Origin: PALSA-612 sp963742925
Lineage (GTDB): Bacteria; Actinomycetota; Thermoleophilia; Gaiellales; Gaiellaceae
Assembly (NCBI GenBank): GCA_963742925.1
Contig: CAVUNV010000002.1
Span: forward strand, 98,445 to 162,444
Direction: 5' to 3'
DNA: 64,000 nt
Part shown: piece after piece, positions 34,419 to 42,187 of the stretch
How positions within the stretch are numbered: position 1 is the first letter of the stretch
Layout of the letters: the number at the start of each line of letters is the position of its first letter
The notes under the pieces: generated by a model
Database searches by the model: none
What the model was told of the DNA's origin: nothing
Seen by the model: only the letters and a program-made list of their open reading frames with translations
Made by a program: the position numbers and the translations under genes

Positions 34419-36260
34419 ATGGCGAAGAGCATCCAGCAGGTCGAGCAGGTCACGATCCGATTCGCGGGCGACTCCGGGGACGGCATGCAGCTGACCGGGA
34501 GCCGCTTCACGAGCGAGACGGCCGCGTTCGGGAACGACCTGTCGACGCTGCCCGACTTTCCCGCCGAGATCCGCGCCCCCGCCGGCTCGCTCCCCGGGGT
34601 CTCCGGATTCCAGATCCACTTCGCCGACCACGACATCCTCACGCCGGGCGACCAGCCGGACGTGCTCGTCGCGATGAACCCGGCGGCGCTGAAGACGAAC
34701 CTCCACGACCTGCGCGCCGGCGGGACGCTGATCGTCAACCGCGACGCCTTCAGCGAGAAGAACCTCCAGAAGGCGAGCTATGCGTCCAACCCGCTCGCCG
34801 ACGGCTCGCTCGACGACTACAAGGTGCACGCGCTGCCGCTGACGACGATGACCGTCGAGGCGTTGAAGGGGATCGAGGGAATCACGCCTCGCGAGGCGGA
34901 GCGGTCGAAGAACTTCTTCGCGCTCGGCCTGATGTCGTGGCTGTACGGCCGTCCCGTCGAGACGACGCTCTCCTACATCGACGAGAAGTTCGCCCAGCGG
35001 GCCGAGCTCGTCGAGGCCAACTCGCGCGCCTTCAGGGCCGGCTTCAACTACGGCGAGACGAGCGAGGACTTCGTCGTCTCGTACCAGGTCAAGCCGGCGA
35101 AGCTGCCACCGGGCGTCTACCGGCAGATCACCGGGAACCAGGCGCTGTCGCTGGGGCTGGTCGCGGCCGGCATCCAGAGCGGGCTGCCGGTCTACCTCGG
35201 CGCCTATCCGATCACGCCGGCCTCGTCCATCCTCGAGGAGCTGGCCCGCTACAAGCACTTCGGCATCAGGACGTTCCAGGCCGAGGACGAGATCGCTGCG
35301 GCGGGCGCGGCGCTCGGCGCCTCGTTCGGAGGCGCGCTCGGCGTCTGCACCTCGGCCGGCCCCGGAGTGGTGCTCAAAGGCGAGACGGTCGGCCTCGGCG
35401 TGATGCTCGAGCTGCCGCTGCTCGTCATCGACGTCCAGCGCGCCGGCCCCTCCACCGGCATGCCGACGAAGCCCGAGCAGGCCGACCTGCTGATGGTGCT
35501 CTTCGGGCGCAACTCCGAGTCGCCGGTGCCCGTGCTCGCCGCCTCGACGCCGGGCGGCTGCTTCGAGACGGCGATCGAGGCGGCGCGGATCGCGCTCAAG
35601 TACCGGACGCCCGTGTACCTGCTCTCGGACGCGTACCTGGCGAACGGCTCCGAGCCCTGGCTGGTTCCCGACGCCGCCATGCTCCCCGACCTCAGCGTCG
35701 AGTTCGCGACCGCGCCGAACTCCGGCGACCAGTTCCTCCCCTACCTGCGCGATCCGCAGACGCTCGCCCGGCCCTGGGCCATCCCCGGCACGCCCGGTCT
35801 CGAGCATCGCATCGGCGGGCTCGAGAAGCAGGACGTGACCGGCAACGTCTCGTACGACCCCGACAACCACGACGCGATGGTCCGCCTGCGGGCGCAGAAG
35901 GTCGCCGGGATCGCGGCCGACATCCCCGAGCTCGAGGTCGACGACCCGGGCGGGAACGCCAAGCTGCTGGTGCTCGGCTGGGGCGGCACCTACGGGCCGA
36001 TCGCCGCCGCGGCGCGGCGCCTGCGCAAGCAGGGCCGCTCGGTCGCACACGCGCATCTGCACTACCTGAACCCGTTCCCGCGCAACACGGGTGAGGTGCT
36101 CTCCCGCTACGACCGCGTGCTGGTGCCGGAGATGAACCTCGGCCAGCTGCTCATGCTGATCCGGGCGGAGTTCCTCGTCGACGCAGTCGGGTACAACCGC
36201 GTGCGCGGCGTGCCGTTCCGTCCCAGCGAGCTCGCCGACGCGATCGGGACGATGCTGTGA
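34419..36260 (+). CDS. korA: 2-oxoacid:ferredoxin oxidoreductase, alpha (fused gamma-alpha) subunit
   Basis: A 613-residue subunit of 2-oxoglutarate (or related 2-oxoacid) ferredoxin oxidoreductase. The N-terminal gamma domain (about 1-190) shows RFAGDSGDGMQLTG; the alpha domain begins near 215 with GNQALSLGLVAAGIQSGLP, then LGAYPITPASSILEEL, FQAEDEIAAAGAALGAS and the QRAGPSTGMPTKPEQADLL signature, with the C-terminal GWGGTYGPIAAAARRL. It works with KorB to convert 2-oxoglutarate + CoA to succinyl-CoA with reduced ferredoxin. The TGA stop is followed without any gap by the korB frame. TATACC lies 12 nt before the ATG. Confidence 0.93.
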   Translation: MAKSIQQVEQVTIRFAGDSGDGMQLTGSRFTSETAAFGNDLSTLPDFPAEIRAPAGSLPGVSGFQIHFADHDILTPGDQPDVLVAMNPAALKTNLHDLRAGGTLIVNRDAFSEKNLQKASYASNPLADGSLDDYKVHALPLTTMTVEALKGIEGITPREAERSKNFFALGLMSWLYGRPVETTLSYIDEKFAQRAELVEANSRAFRAGFNYGETSEDFVVSYQVKPAKLPPGVYRQITGNQALSLGLVAAGIQSGLPVYLGAYPITPASSILEELARYKHFGIRTFQAEDEIAAAGAALGASFGGALGVCTSAGPGVVLKGETVGLGVMLELPLLVIDVQRAGPSTGMPTKPEQADLLMVLFGRNSESPVPVLAASTPGGCFETAIEAARIALKYRTPVYLLSDAYLANGSEPWLVPDAAMLPDLSVEFATAPNSGDQFLPYLRDPQTLARPWAIPGTPGLEHRIGGLEKQDVTGNVSYDPDNHDAMVRLRAQKVAGIAADIPELEVDDPGGNAKLLVLGWGGTYGPIAAAARRLRKQGRSVAHAHLHYLNPFPRNTGEVLSRYDRVLVPEMNLGQLLMLIRAEFLVDAVGYNRVRGVPFRPSELADAIGTML

Positions 36261-37292
36261 CTGGCGAGCAACGGCACCACCAACGGCAAGGGCGGTCTCA
36301 CGCTCACGGCCAAGGACTTCAAGTCCGACCAGGAGGTTCGCTGGTGCCCGGGCTGCGGCGACTACGCCATCCTCGCCTCGGTCCAGAGCTTCATGCCGGA
36401 GCTCGGCTTCCCGCGCGAGAAGATCGTCTTCGTGTCCGGGATCGGCTGCGCGGCGCGCTTCCCCTACTACATGCAGACCTACGGGATGCACTCGATCCAC
36501 GGCCGCGCGCCCGCGATCGCCACCGGTCTCGCCACGTCTCGGCCCGATCTGTCGGTCTGGGTCGTGGGCGGCGACGGCGACATGCTCTCGATCGGCGGCA
36601 ACCACCTGATCCACGCCCTGCGCCGCAACGTCAACCTGAAGCTGCTGCTCTTCAACAACCAGGTCTACGGGCTGACGAAGGGCCAGTACTCGCCGACGTC
36701 ACCGCGGGGGCAGCGGTCGGGGTCGACTCCGATGGGGTCGATCGACGAGCCCTTCAACCCGCTCGGCGTGGCGATCGGCGCGGAGGCGACCTTCGTCGCG
36801 CGCGCGATCGACACCGACCGGAAGCACCTGACGGAGATGTTGAGACGCGCGGCGGCACATCGCGGCGCGGCGTTCGTCGAGGTGCTCCAGAACTGCAACA
36901 TCTACAACGACGGCGCGTTCGACGCCGTCCGGGACGACGAGGCGAACCGGATCTACCTGCGCCACGGCGAGCCGGTCCGGTTCGGCGCCGACGGAGAGCG
37001 GGGCGTGCGTGGGCTCCGCGACGGGACGGTCGAGATCGTCGACGTGGCCGAGGTGGGCGAGGACAAGCTGCTCGTGCACGACGAGCACGCGGTGCAGCCG
37101 AGTCTCGCGTTCGCGCTCAGCCGCCTGATGCTGCAAGAGCTCGGCGTGGCGCCGGTCGGCGTCTTCCGCGATGTCGAGCAGCCGGTCTACGACGACCTGA
37201 TGACAGAGCAGATCACGCAGTCGATCGAGCAGCGGGGCGAGGGAGATCTCGCCGCCCTGCTGCACGGCAACGACACCTGGACGATCTCCTAG
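36261..37292 (+). CDS. korB: 2-oxoacid:ferredoxin oxidoreductase, beta subunit, apparent CTG start
   Basis: About 343 residues, carrying thiamine diphosphate and a 4Fe-4S cluster. VRWCPGCGDYAIL gives two cluster Cys, SGIGCAARFPYYM a third, and the ThDP motif is GGDGDMLSIGGNH through LLLFNNQVYGLTKGQYSPTS (split). The coding frame is continuous with korA: korA ends ACG-ATG-CTG-TGA and the next codon is CTG-GCG-AGC. The first in-frame ATG (36393) is too late, because it would delete the CPGC motif. CTG at 36261 is therefore the likely start, translated by coupling; readthrough of the TGA would create a fusion. GTG 36257 is in another frame. Confidence 0.9.
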   Translation: MASNGTTNGKGGLTLTAKDFKSDQEVRWCPGCGDYAILASVQSFMPELGFPREKIVFVSGIGCAARFPYYMQTYGMHSIHGRAPAIATGLATSRPDLSVWVVGGDGDMLSIGGNHLIHALRRNVNLKLLLFNNQVYGLTKGQYSPTSPRGQRSGSTPMGSIDEPFNPLGVAIGAEATFVARAIDTDRKHLTEMLRRAAAHRGAAFVEVLQNCNIYNDGAFDAVRDDEANRIYLRHGEPVRFGADGERGVRGLRDGTVEIVDVAEVGEDKLLVHDEHAVQPSLAFALSRLMLQELGVAPVGVFRDVEQPVYDDLMTEQITQSIEQRGEGDLAALLHGNDTWTIS

Positions 37293-37370
37293 CCGGTCCC
37301 GAGCGCCCGGCGGCTCGAGCCGAGCGCGGCTCCGCGGCCACGGCCACTCCGGCCGAGTTCGCGCGCGTAT

Positions 37371-37472
37371 CCCCACCCTGGGTGGGGAGTCGGCCACCCG
37401 CCACCCGCTCCGAGCGTAACGCGGAAGTCCGCGCGTGTCTGTGCCCGATCTGTGACAAAAGCGTGACGATTC
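37371..37472. repeat. Intergenic repeat element (palindrome, GAGCGTAAC, phased TGTGAC units)
   Basis: Between the convergent korB and RTX/propeller genes. A perfect palindrome CCCCACCCTGGGTGGGG (37371-37387), CCACCCG blocks, GAGCGTAAC, then TGTGCCCGATC (37440-37450), TGTGACAAAAG (37451-37461) and CGTGACGATTC (37462-37472) in exact 11-nt phase. Very similar to 10780-10885. Confidence 0.65.
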
Positions 37473-37500
37473 GTCCCCAGGTCGGGACTCCGGGCAAGGC

Positions 37501-39150
37501 TCAGGGCGCGAGCGCCATGATCGCCTGGCGCAGCGTCCCGCCGGCCGGCGCCACCGCCAGCGAGTAGACCGGCATGGCCCGGCCCCCGACGAACGAGGTC
37601 GAGATGTAGTCGCCGAGGAAGCGGCCTTCGGCGACCGGCAGCCAGTCGAGCCGCATCGACCAGGCGTCGAGCCGCTGCGGCCGGGTCCATGAGGTGCCGC
37701 CGTTCGCGGAGGTCGTCAGCCACGCATCCACGCCCGGGCAGTTCAGCCGGTTGGTGCACCCGGCCGGCAGCGAGTAGTACGCGACGGCGAGTCGCTGCGC
37801 CGGCCCGGATGTCGCCGGGTCCGCGGCGAGGCCCGGGACGAGCTGATCGGCGCGCGGAGTCGCCGGCCCGGCCGGCGACGGCGGGGTCCACGTCTCGCCG
37901 TCGAGCGACGTCGACAGCAAGATCCTGTCCCGGCTGCACGACGGGTCGAGCCGGCAATCCTCCCAGGAGACGAAGAGCCTGCCGTCGGAGGCGACGTCCG
38001 CGGAGGGAAGCGGCGGGGCGCGCACGCCCGCCGTCGGCGCCCACGACAGGCTCGAGACCTCGACGCTCGGCTCGAAGCTGGCGCCGCCGTCCGTGGACCG
38101 CGTTGCGAGCACCTCGTCCGAGAACGACGGCCCCTGGTCGGCGATCGCAAAGTAGACGACGACGAGCGAGCCGTCAGGCCGTGGCAGCGGCTGAGCCCCG
38201 TTCGCCCCGACACCTCGCGGGGGCTGGAACGAGGTCTGTACCGGTGTGCCCCAGGTGAGGCCCCCGTCCGTGCTGGTCTGCGTGACGATGAGGCCGCTCG
38301 CGACGTCGAGGTAGGACAGATAGCAGCGGCCGCGGTTCGGGCTCGACGGCCAGTTGTCGCAGGCGACCCAATCCTTGTCGAGCGTGCCCTGCCCGGCTTG
38401 CCTCGCGATGACGGGCCGGCTCCATGTGATCCCGTCCGGTGAGCGGCTGACGAGGATCTGGAAGCTGTCGGTTGCGATCCCGAGTGAGGTGGCGAGCCAG
38501 ACACCGTGCGCGGCGTCGAAGCCGATCGTCGGATCGCTCGCGCGCGGATCGGTTCCGGGCTGCGGCGAGAATGCGGTCACTCCGGGCAGCAGGCCGGCTC
38601 GCCAGTGGCGACCGCCGTCCACCGACGTCGAGAAGCCGATCGCCGTCGCGCCGCCGTTCTCGATCCTGCCGACCTGAAAGACGGCGACGACGGTCTGGCC
38701 GAACGCGAAGCTGTCCGGCTCGACTTCGGTCGCGTGCTGCCCGCCGCCGCCCGTGATCGTGTCCATGGAGATCTGGCGGCTCGTCACCTCGCAGTCGCGC
38801 GCCACCGAGTCGGCGGCATCCGCGTTGACGATGTCGTTGCCCGGCCCGCAGGAGATCGTGTCGCGGGCGCCGTCCCCGTTGGCCGCGATCGAGTCGTTGG
38901 CGGCGCCGCCGAAGATGGCGTCGCGACCGGGCCCGCCGATCAGCAGGTCGTTGCCGCCGCGGCCGAGGATCGTGTCATTGCCGGCGCCTCCGTCGATCGC
39001 GTCGGCATTCGGCGTGCCGACGAGGCGATCAGCGCGGCTCGTGCCCTTGATCGTCGCGGCCAGCACGCCGGCCGGCCCGGCCAGGAACAGCAGAGTCAGC
39101 GCGGCGAGGAGCCGGAGGCGCACGCGGGCCAAGGTAGCGAACGAGCCCAC
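37501..39150 (-). CDS. Secreted RTX-repeat / sialidase-like beta-propeller protein
   Basis: A 549-residue exported protein. Signal peptide (about 1-31, ending near VLAAT), then RTX-type calcium-binding nonapeptides (GGAGNDTIL, GRGGNDLLIGGPGRDAIFGG; about 52-115), then a BNR/sialidase-like propeller (about 150-549) with repeats such as STSVDGGRHW, SRSPDGITWSRP, QTSTDGGLTWGTP, TRSTDGGASF and TTSANGGTSWTRP. The Asp-box pattern (S/T-x-D-x-G-x-x-W) is clear, but I cannot see the Arg triad and Tyr of true sialidases, so enzymatic activity is unproven. It is probably a cell-surface or secreted carbohydrate-related protein. It is next to a second RTX protein on the same strand. Confidence 0.78.
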   Translation of the reverse strand: MGSFATLARVRLRLLAALTLLFLAGPAGVLAATIKGTSRADRLVGTPNADAIDGGAGNDTILGRGGNDLLIGGPGRDAIFGGAANDSIAANGDGARDTISCGPGNDIVNADAADSVARDCEVTSRQISMDTITGGGGQHATEVEPDSFAFGQTVVAVFQVGRIENGGATAIGFSTSVDGGRHWRAGLLPGVTAFSPQPGTDPRASDPTIGFDAAHGVWLATSLGIATDSFQILVSRSPDGITWSRPVIARQAGQGTLDKDWVACDNWPSSPNRGRCYLSYLDVASGLIVTQTSTDGGLTWGTPVQTSFQPPRGVGANGAQPLPRPDGSLVVVYFAIADQGPSFSDEVLATRSTDGGASFEPSVEVSSLSWAPTAGVRAPPLPSADVASDGRLFVSWEDCRLDPSCSRDRILLSTSLDGETWTPPSPAGPATPRADQLVPGLAADPATSGPAQRLAVAYYSLPAGCTNRLNCPGVDAWLTTSANGGTSWTRPQRLDAWSMRLDWLPVAEGRFLGDYISTSFVGGRAMPVYSLAVAPAGGTLRQAIMALAP

Positions 39151-39193
39151 CGGCCGGGCGGGCTCGTTCGCTACCTCCGCTGGGAGGGACGGC

Positions 39194-39694
39194 CTAGTCG
39201 CCGCTCTCCTCGGCGAGCTGGTCTCCGGAAGGAACGATCCAGTTCTGCACCTCGCAGCCGCGGATCACGTACTTGCCCCTCTCGTTGACGTTCAACCAGG
39301 CCACGTCATTGCCGGGGCCGCAGTCGACGATGTCGACCTGGTTGTCGTCGGCGAGCGCGTGCAGGACATCGTTCCCGGGGCCGCCGTACTCGGCATCCGC
39401 GCCGTGACCGACCCACATCACGTCGTTGCCGTCGCCGCCGTACTCGACGTCGTTGCCGTCCCCGCCCTTGATCAGGTCGTTGCCCCGATCGCCGTAGATG
39501 ACGTCGTTGCCTGCCCGGCCGTGCAGGCTGTCGTTGCCCGCCTTGCCGTAGATGACGTCTGCGCCGGGGGTGCCGTAGAGCGTGTCAGGCCCGGGCGTGC
39601 CGACGAACACTGCCTTGGTGGCGCCGAGCGCGGCGCCTGCGAGAGCGAGAGCGGAGACGAGGGCCACCGCGAGCGCTCGGAATTTCCCTTGCAT
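39194..39694 (-). CDS. Small secreted RTX calcium-binding repeat protein
   Basis: A 166-residue exported protein consisting almost entirely of RTX nonapeptides: GTPGADVIYGKAGNDSLHG, GRAGNDVIYGDRGNDLIKGG and GGDGNDVEYGGDGNDV, giving about eight copies of the GGxGxDxUx consensus between residues 35 and 110, then a short C-terminal domain with Cys (VDCGPGND, IRGCEVQNW). ATG 39694 is preceded by GGAGGT and a signal peptide follows; the upstream ATG/GTG at 39730 adds 12 residues without a leader pattern. Family knowledge: the repeats fold into a parallel beta-roll on binding Ca2+ after export. Confidence 0.8.
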   Translation of the reverse strand: MQGKFRALAVALVSALALAGAALGATKAVFVGTPGPDTLYGTPGADVIYGKAGNDSLHGRAGNDVIYGDRGNDLIKGGDGNDVEYGGDGNDVMWVGHGADAEYGGPGNDVLHALADDNQVDIVDCGPGNDVAWLNVNERGKYVIRGCEVQNWIVPSGDQLAEESGD

Positions 39695-39790
39695 CGATCC
39701 ACCTCCGTGGGTCGTTGACGATTCCCCCACAGCTGTCGTCGAGGACCGTCATGGGCGCGTCTGCGCTCTGAAAAGCGTTCCGCAGCCGGC

Positions 39791-39824
39791 TGTAAAGCCG
39801 GCGCGTGCGGCCGCCGGTTTTACA
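39791..39824 (-). terminator. 13-bp hairpin at the end of the MFS/MarR operon
   Basis: TGTAAAGCCGGCG (39791-39803) pairs with CGCCGGTTTTACA (39812-39824) with one G-U pair and an 8-nt loop. It overlaps the MFS stop codon and separates it from the RTX gene. Confidence 0.55.
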
Positions 39825-41082
39825 GCTTCAGGCTGAGCAGGTGTGCGAGCCGGACGGCCGGCCGGTCGACCATCCGCGGCACAGCGACTGCGATCGCCCC
39901 GAGCGTCACCGCTCCGCCGACGGCGAATGCGAGCCCGGTGCCGCCGGTCGCAGCCAGCCACCCGGCGAGGAGCCCTCCCACCGGGCCTGCGCCGTTGAAC
40001 GCGTAGTAGTAGAGCCCGACGACGCGCCCCCGCAGGTGGCCCGGAGCCTCGAGCTGCAAGGTCGAGTTGGCGTTCGACGTCCACAGGGTGAAGCTGAGCC
40101 CGACGACGAAGAGCAGTGAGCCCGTCGCGGCCACCGAGTGAAGCGGAGCCAGGAAGAGCTCTGCGAGGCCGAAGCCCGTCATCCCGACGAACAGCGTCAG
40201 CATGCTCGCGCGGCCGAGCGCTGCCGAGAGCAGGGCGCCGACCAGCGCGCCGGCTCCGAAGCAGCCCGTGACGACGCCGAACGTGGCCGGCCCGGAGTGC
40301 AACGTCTCCTTGGCGAGAACCGGCAGCAGGACGTTGAAGTTGAACGCGAAGGTGCTGACGACGGCGACGAGAGCGAGCACCACGGCGGCGCGTGGCGTCC
40401 GCCGGACGTAGCCGAGCACCTCGCGTGTGCCGGCCAGGAGGTGCGGGCGCTTCTCGTTCTGCTCGGTCGGGAGGAGCTCCTGCGGACGCATCGCAAGCAG
40501 GCCGGCGAGCACGGCCAGGAAGCTGACGGCGTTGAGTGCGAAGCAGAAGCCGGCGCCCGCGAGGGCCACGACCACGCCGCCGAGCGCCGGTCCGACGACG
40601 CGGGCGCCGTTGAACAGGCTCGAGTTGAGCGCGACCGCGTTCGGCAGCTCGCGCGGTCCCACCATGCGGTAGGTGAGTGCCTGCCGGGACGGGGCGTCGA
40701 GCACCAGGATCGTCCCGCGCAACGCGGCGATCACGTAGACGAGCCCCACCGTCGCGTGGCCGAGCAGCGTCGGCACGGCCAGCGCCGTCGCGAGCACCAT
40801 CGAAGCCGCCTGTGTCCCGATCACGAGCCGGCGGGCGTCGAACCGGTCGACGAGAGTGCCGGCGAACAGGCCGAAGAGCGTGAACGGGAGGAACTGGCAG
40901 AGCGCCAGTACGCCGACGGCGACCGGCGAATGGGTCAGGTCCAGGATCAGCCAGGCCATCGCGATGTTCTGCATCCAGGTTCCCGTCACCGAGACGACCT
41001 GCCCGCCGAAGTAGAGCCGGTAGTTGCGGTGCGCCAGGCTGGCGAACGTCCGCCGGTTGAGCGCGACGATGGCGCCGGTCAC
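39820..41082 (-). CDS. MFS transporter (EntS/MFS_3-like exporter)
   Basis: A 420-residue membrane protein with 12 predicted helices. N-terminal NYRLYFGGQVVSVTGTWMQN and GTLVDRFDARRLVI (motif A variant), RQALTYRMVGPRELPNAVAL and NGARVVGPALGGVVVA match the MFS_3/enterobactin-exporter branch. Family knowledge: exports siderophores or drugs. It is coupled to the upstream MarR gene (4-nt overlap) with a MarR-type palindrome at the operon promoter, a usual arrangement for a drug- or metabolite-responsive efflux system. Confidence 0.88.
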   Translation of the reverse strand: MTGAIVALNRRTFASLAHRNYRLYFGGQVVSVTGTWMQNIAMAWLILDLTHSPVAVGVLALCQFLPFTLFGLFAGTLVDRFDARRLVIGTQAASMVLATALAVPTLLGHATVGLVYVIAALRGTILVLDAPSRQALTYRMVGPRELPNAVALNSSLFNGARVVGPALGGVVVALAGAGFCFALNAVSFLAVLAGLLAMRPQELLPTEQNEKRPHLLAGTREVLGYVRRTPRAAVVLALVAVVSTFAFNFNVLLPVLAKETLHSGPATFGVVTGCFGAGALVGALLSAALGRASMLTLFVGMTGFGLAELFLAPLHSVAATGSLLFVVGLSFTLWTSNANSTLQLEAPGHLRGRVVGLYYYAFNGAGPVGGLLAGWLAATGGTGLAFAVGGAVTLGAIAVAVPRMVDRPAVRLAHLLSLKL

Positions 41083-41528
41083 GAGCGCTCCGCGAGCAGC
41101 GCCGCCAGCGGCTCGATCGCCTCGTCGATTGCGGCCAGGTCACGCGGCCCGAGCTGGTCGAGGCGCGCCGCCAGCCAGGCGGTGCGATGCGAGCGGACGC
41201 GCCGGAGCACGCGCTCCCCCTCCGCTGTCAGCTCGATCTCGACGCGGCGGCGGTCGCCGCTCGCGCCCGGGGCCCGCGCCACGAGCCCGGCCGCCTCGAG
41301 CCTGTCGACGTGCTTGGACATGGCCGCAGGCGAAACCCCTTCGCCTGCGGCGAGCTTGCCGAGCCCGATCCGGCGGTGCCGCTTGACGACTGCGAGCAGC
41401 GTCGCCTGGCTGCCGGTGACGCCGAAGGCGTGGGCCTCGCGCCGCAGCTCCCGGCTGATCCGGAGCAGAACCGGCCTCAGCCGGTTCGCCACCGACACGG
41501 CGCTCGGAGCCTGTGTTGTCGTCGACAT
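41079..41528 (-). CDS. MarR family transcriptional regulator
   Basis: A 149-residue winged-helix repressor: ISRELRREAHAFGVTGSQATLLAVV, then KLAAGEGVSPAAMSKHVDRLEAAGLVARAPGASGDRRRVEIELTAEGERVL (in segments: recognition helix VSPAAMSKHVDRL and the wing GDRRRVEIELT). ATG 41528 is only 3 nt from the palindrome GTTAACTAGGTTAAC, so autoregulation is likely. It is coupled to the MFS exporter downstream, which it presumably controls. The longer in-frame extension to 41657 has no supporting signal. Confidence 0.9.
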   Translation of the reverse strand: MSTTTQAPSAVSVANRLRPVLLRISRELRREAHAFGVTGSQATLLAVVKRHRRIGLGKLAAGEGVSPAAMSKHVDRLEAAGLVARAPGASGDRRRVEIELTAEGERVLRRVRSHRTAWLAARLDQLGPRDLAAIDEAIEPLAALLAERS

Positions 41529-41531
41529 ATC

Positions 41532-41546
41532 GTTAACTAGGTTAAC
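41532..41546. promoter_or_regulatory. MarR-type operator GTTAACTAGGTTAAC
   Basis: Two GTTAAC half-sites separated by TAG, a perfect dyad of 15 bp located immediately upstream of the marR start. Confidence 0.55.
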
Positions 41547-41601
41547 AAAAACGGGAGACCTCGCGCCGGGGCACCTCGAGGACATAGGCTTCGCGCGGAC
41601 G

Positions 41602-42000
41602 ATGAGCATGCGGAAGCAGAAGAGCCTCGTGCTGATCCTGGCGCGGGAGCTGGCCACGAACCTGGCGACGCCGATCTACATCGCGGATGCGGTCGGGGAT
41701 CTCGTCTACTTCAACGAGCCGGCGGAGCAGATCGCAAGCGGCCGGTTCGCTGAGCGGGGCGAGACCTCGATCAACGACTGGGTGAGGCTGCTGGCGCCGG
41801 AGACGGTCGACGGCAAGCCGCTCGCGCGGGAGGACATGCCCGGCGGCATCGCGTTCGCCGAGCGCCGGCCCGCGCACGGGACGATGCGTGTCACCGGCCT
41901 CGACGGCGAGCGGCACACGGTGGAGACGACGGCGCTGCCGTTGTTCGGCCCCGACGGTGAGTTCCACGGAATCATGGCCATCTTCTGGGAACTCCCTTGA
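41602..42000 (+). CDS. PAS-domain protein
   Basis: A 132-residue cytosolic protein that is nearly all one PAS fold: NLATPIYIADAVGDLVYFNEPAEQI is the PAS start, DMPGGIAFAERRPAHGTMRVTGLDGERHTVETTALPLFGPDGEFHGIMAIFWE (in segments) the beta-sheet core. No output domain is attached, so it may signal by protein contact or bind a cofactor. ATG 41602 follows a short gap divergent from marR. A GTGCCC-TGC-GGGCAC hairpin follows the gene at 42089-42103. Confidence 0.7.
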   Translation: MSMRKQKSLVLILARELATNLATPIYIADAVGDLVYFNEPAEQIASGRFAERGETSINDWVRLLAPETVDGKPLAREDMPGGIAFAERRPAHGTMRVTGLDGERHTVETTALPLFGPDGEFHGIMAIFWELP

Positions 42001-42088
42001 ATGATGATTGACCGGAAACTGACCGAGACCCTTGGCACCGCCGGGACCGCCCGTGACACGGCGCCTGAGTCCACGCTCGCCCTAACAC

Positions 42089-42103
42089 GTGCCCTGCGGG
42101 CAC
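42089..42103 (+). terminator. Short perfect hairpin after PAS gene
   Basis: GTGCCC (42089-42094), TGC loop, GGGCAC (42098-42103). No T-run, so weak evidence. The rest of 42001-42187 shows no convincing gene. Confidence 0.35.
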
Positions 42104-42187
42104 GCGCCGCGGGCGATCGCGGCCTCACGCTTGGTCATAGACGCTCCCGCCGGCACCACAATTTCCGGCCAACCATCTAGCCGCCCG

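Noticed and set aside
36258..36260. korA TGA as selenocysteine
   Set aside because: It lies at the natural C-terminus of KorA, not at a redox-active position, and no SECIS-like need is apparent; ordinary termination followed by CTG start is simpler.
34011..36614. 867-codon minus-strand ORF across korA
   Set aside because: Only its last 120 codons (NfeD-like) show real domains; the rest is antisense to the clear korA gene.
36257..37567. korB reading from GTG 36257
   Set aside because: That frame gives Arg/His/Gln-rich shadow sequence; KorB motifs occur only in the frame starting at 36261.
40138..42000. 620-codon plus-strand ORF containing the PAS protein
   Set aside because: The first about 490 codons are antisense to the MFS and MarR genes; only the end from ATG 41602 is a real domain.
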